From Pseudomonas segetis (GTDB lineage Bacteria > Pseudomonadota > Gammaproteobacteria > Pseudomonadales > Pseudomonadaceae): DNA of 64,000 nt. Position numbers and translations under genes: made by a program. Below the pieces are notes generated by a model. The model was not told the origin of the DNA. It saw only the letters and a program-made list of their open reading frames with translations, and made no database searches. The stretch spans positions 1-64,000 of the forward strand of contig NZ_FZOG01000007.1 of the NCBI RefSeq assembly GCF_900188155.1, given 5' to 3'. This document shows positions 63,344 to 64,000 of the stretch, piece by piece (positions within the stretch are counted from its first letter, which is position 1; the number at the start of each line of letters is the position of its first letter).

Positions 63344-63537
63344 GTAAAAATATTAATCCGGGCTAGATGGGCTTATGGAGAATAATCAACGGAACAAGGC
63401 TGATAAAGGGGCGTCAGACGCTTGAAAGCCACCAGCATAAACTTATTAAATAGGATTAGATATATAGCTTAACTAATTGTTTTTAATGAATATAAACAAG
63501 TTAATGTAAATTCTAGGATAGACTCAAGCTGTCAACA

Positions 63538-63565
63538 CGGCGCTTGCCTGCATACCCAAGCGCCG
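63538..63565 (-). terminator. Hairpin after the acyl-CoA synthetase gene
   Basis: CGGCGCTTG (63538-63546) and CAAGCGCCG (63557-63565) form a perfect 9-bp stem with a 10-base loop, 25 bases beyond the stop codon. No U-run is present. Confidence 0.55.
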
Positions 63566-63589
63566 CTGATCCTGTCCTACGCCTTTAGT

Positions 63590-64000
63590 CTACAAACCCA
63601 GCTCGGCAATGGTCTGCTCGCGCATCCGGAACTTCTGAATCTTGCCGGTTACCGTCATCGGAAACTCATCCACGAAGCGGTAGTAACGTGGCACCTTGAA
63701 ATGGGCAATATTGGCTTTGCAGTACTCGCGCAACTGGTTTTCATCACAACCACTGCCTGGATGCAGCTTGATCCAGACCGCGATCTCTTCACCATATTTG
63801 CTATCGGGCACACCTATCACCTGCACATCGGCAATGGCAGCATGGGTGAACAGAAACTCCTCGATCTCCCGCGGATAGATATTCTCGCCTCCGCGAATGA
63901 TCATATCCTTGCTGCGCCCGACGATGCGTACATAGCCTTGCTCGTCCATCACCGCCAGGTCGCCGGTGTGCATCCAGCCTCCGGTGTCGATCGCCTCGGC
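63590..64000 (-). CDS. Acyl-CoA synthetase (AMP-forming), C-terminal part
   Basis: The last 136 residues of an ANL-superfamily ligase whose 5' end lies beyond the right edge; the frame stays open to base 64000. GGWMHTGDLAVMDEQGYVRI and VGRSKDMIIRGGENIYPREIEE (in parts) are the hinge and A8 region, VIGVPDSKYGEEI follows, and the catalytic Lys is in MTVTGKIQKFRMRE. The pattern suits medium- or long-chain fatty acyl-CoA synthetases (AMP-binding, FadD-like/AcsF). The substrate-selecting part is not in the window. Confidence 0.9.
   Translation of the reverse strand, partial: AEAIDTGGWMHTGDLAVMDEQGYVRIVGRSKDMIIRGGENIYPREIEEFLFTHAAIADVQVIGVPDSKYGEEIAVWIKLHPGSGCDENQLREYCKANIAHFKVPRYYRFVDEFPMTVTGKIQKFRMREQTIAELGL

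Larger units (their letters stand above)
63268..63589. other. 322-bp intergenic region, partly AT-rich
   Basis: It holds the gluconate operon promoter on the left, a strongly AT-rich stretch (about 63440-63520) in the middle and a hairpin for the acyl-CoA synthetase on the right. I see no gene. Confidence 0.6.

Noticed and set aside
1..64000. tRNA, rRNA, CRISPR arrays, phage genes, transposases
   Set aside because: None were seen on either strand; no repeat-spacer pattern, no transposase motifs and no tRNA-like cloverleaf in the intergenic regions.

Overview
The window reads as chromosomal DNA of a gamma-proteobacterium of the genus Pseudomonas. The evidence is gene content and gene order: a mexS-mexT-mexEF-oprN block, a muxABC-opmB block, a pfeR-pfeS-pfeA-pfeE block, an itaconate (rip/ict-ich-ccl) block ordered as in P. 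aeruginosa PA0877-PA0884, and tamAB, xthA and tpx. Base composition is moderately GC-rich by eye. I found no tRNA, rRNA, CRISPR array, phage gene or complete insertion sequence.

Layout. (1) 1-12.7 kb: C5-acid catabolism and uptake. The itaconate operon runs leftwards as ich, an acyl-CoA dehydrogenase, an MmgE/PrpD protein, ict, ccl and dctP, with its LysR regulator divergent. Next to it are a second LysR gene with a divergent CaiB/BaiF CoA-transferase and HMG-CoA-lyase-like pair, then a second, very similar dctP and the first 36 codons of a dctQ. It looks as if a lyase module was inserted into the transporter part of an itaconate operon and dctP was duplicated. (2) 12.7-21 kb: mexS, mexT and the mexEF-oprN RND efflux operon, with mexT intact. 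(3) 21-24.2 kb: a YeeE/YedE membrane protein, an SDR, and a solitary TRAP binding protein with no membrane partners. (4) 24.2-33.1 kb: the muxABC-opmB efflux operon, its four genes joined by 4-nt overlaps. (5) 33.3-40.9 kb: a catecholate-siderophore locus (two-component system, TonB receptor, esterase) extended by DUF3649, PepSY and DUF3325 membrane proteins, with a good Fur box before pfeA. (6) 41-58.5 kb: mostly housekeeping or stand-alone genes (aldo/keto reductase, tpx, alanine symporter, tamAB, acetyltransferase, xthA, an acyl-CoA dehydrogenase, LysR genes). Among them is an unusual pair: a PstS-like/OmpA fusion followed by an exported subtilase whose usual catalytic Asp is Glu. (7) 58.5-63.3 kb: a gluconate operon (GntR-type repressor, dctP, dctM) whose first gene fuses gluconokinase to the TRAP small permease DctQ. 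The window ends inside an acyl-CoA synthetase gene.

The most unusual items are the gluconokinase-DctQ fusion, the Glu-His-Ser subtilase with its PBP-OmpA neighbour, the dctP-flanked lyase module, and a pair of homologous intergenic dyad repeats in the C5-acid region. All family assignments come from reading motifs and recalled homologues; no database search was run.
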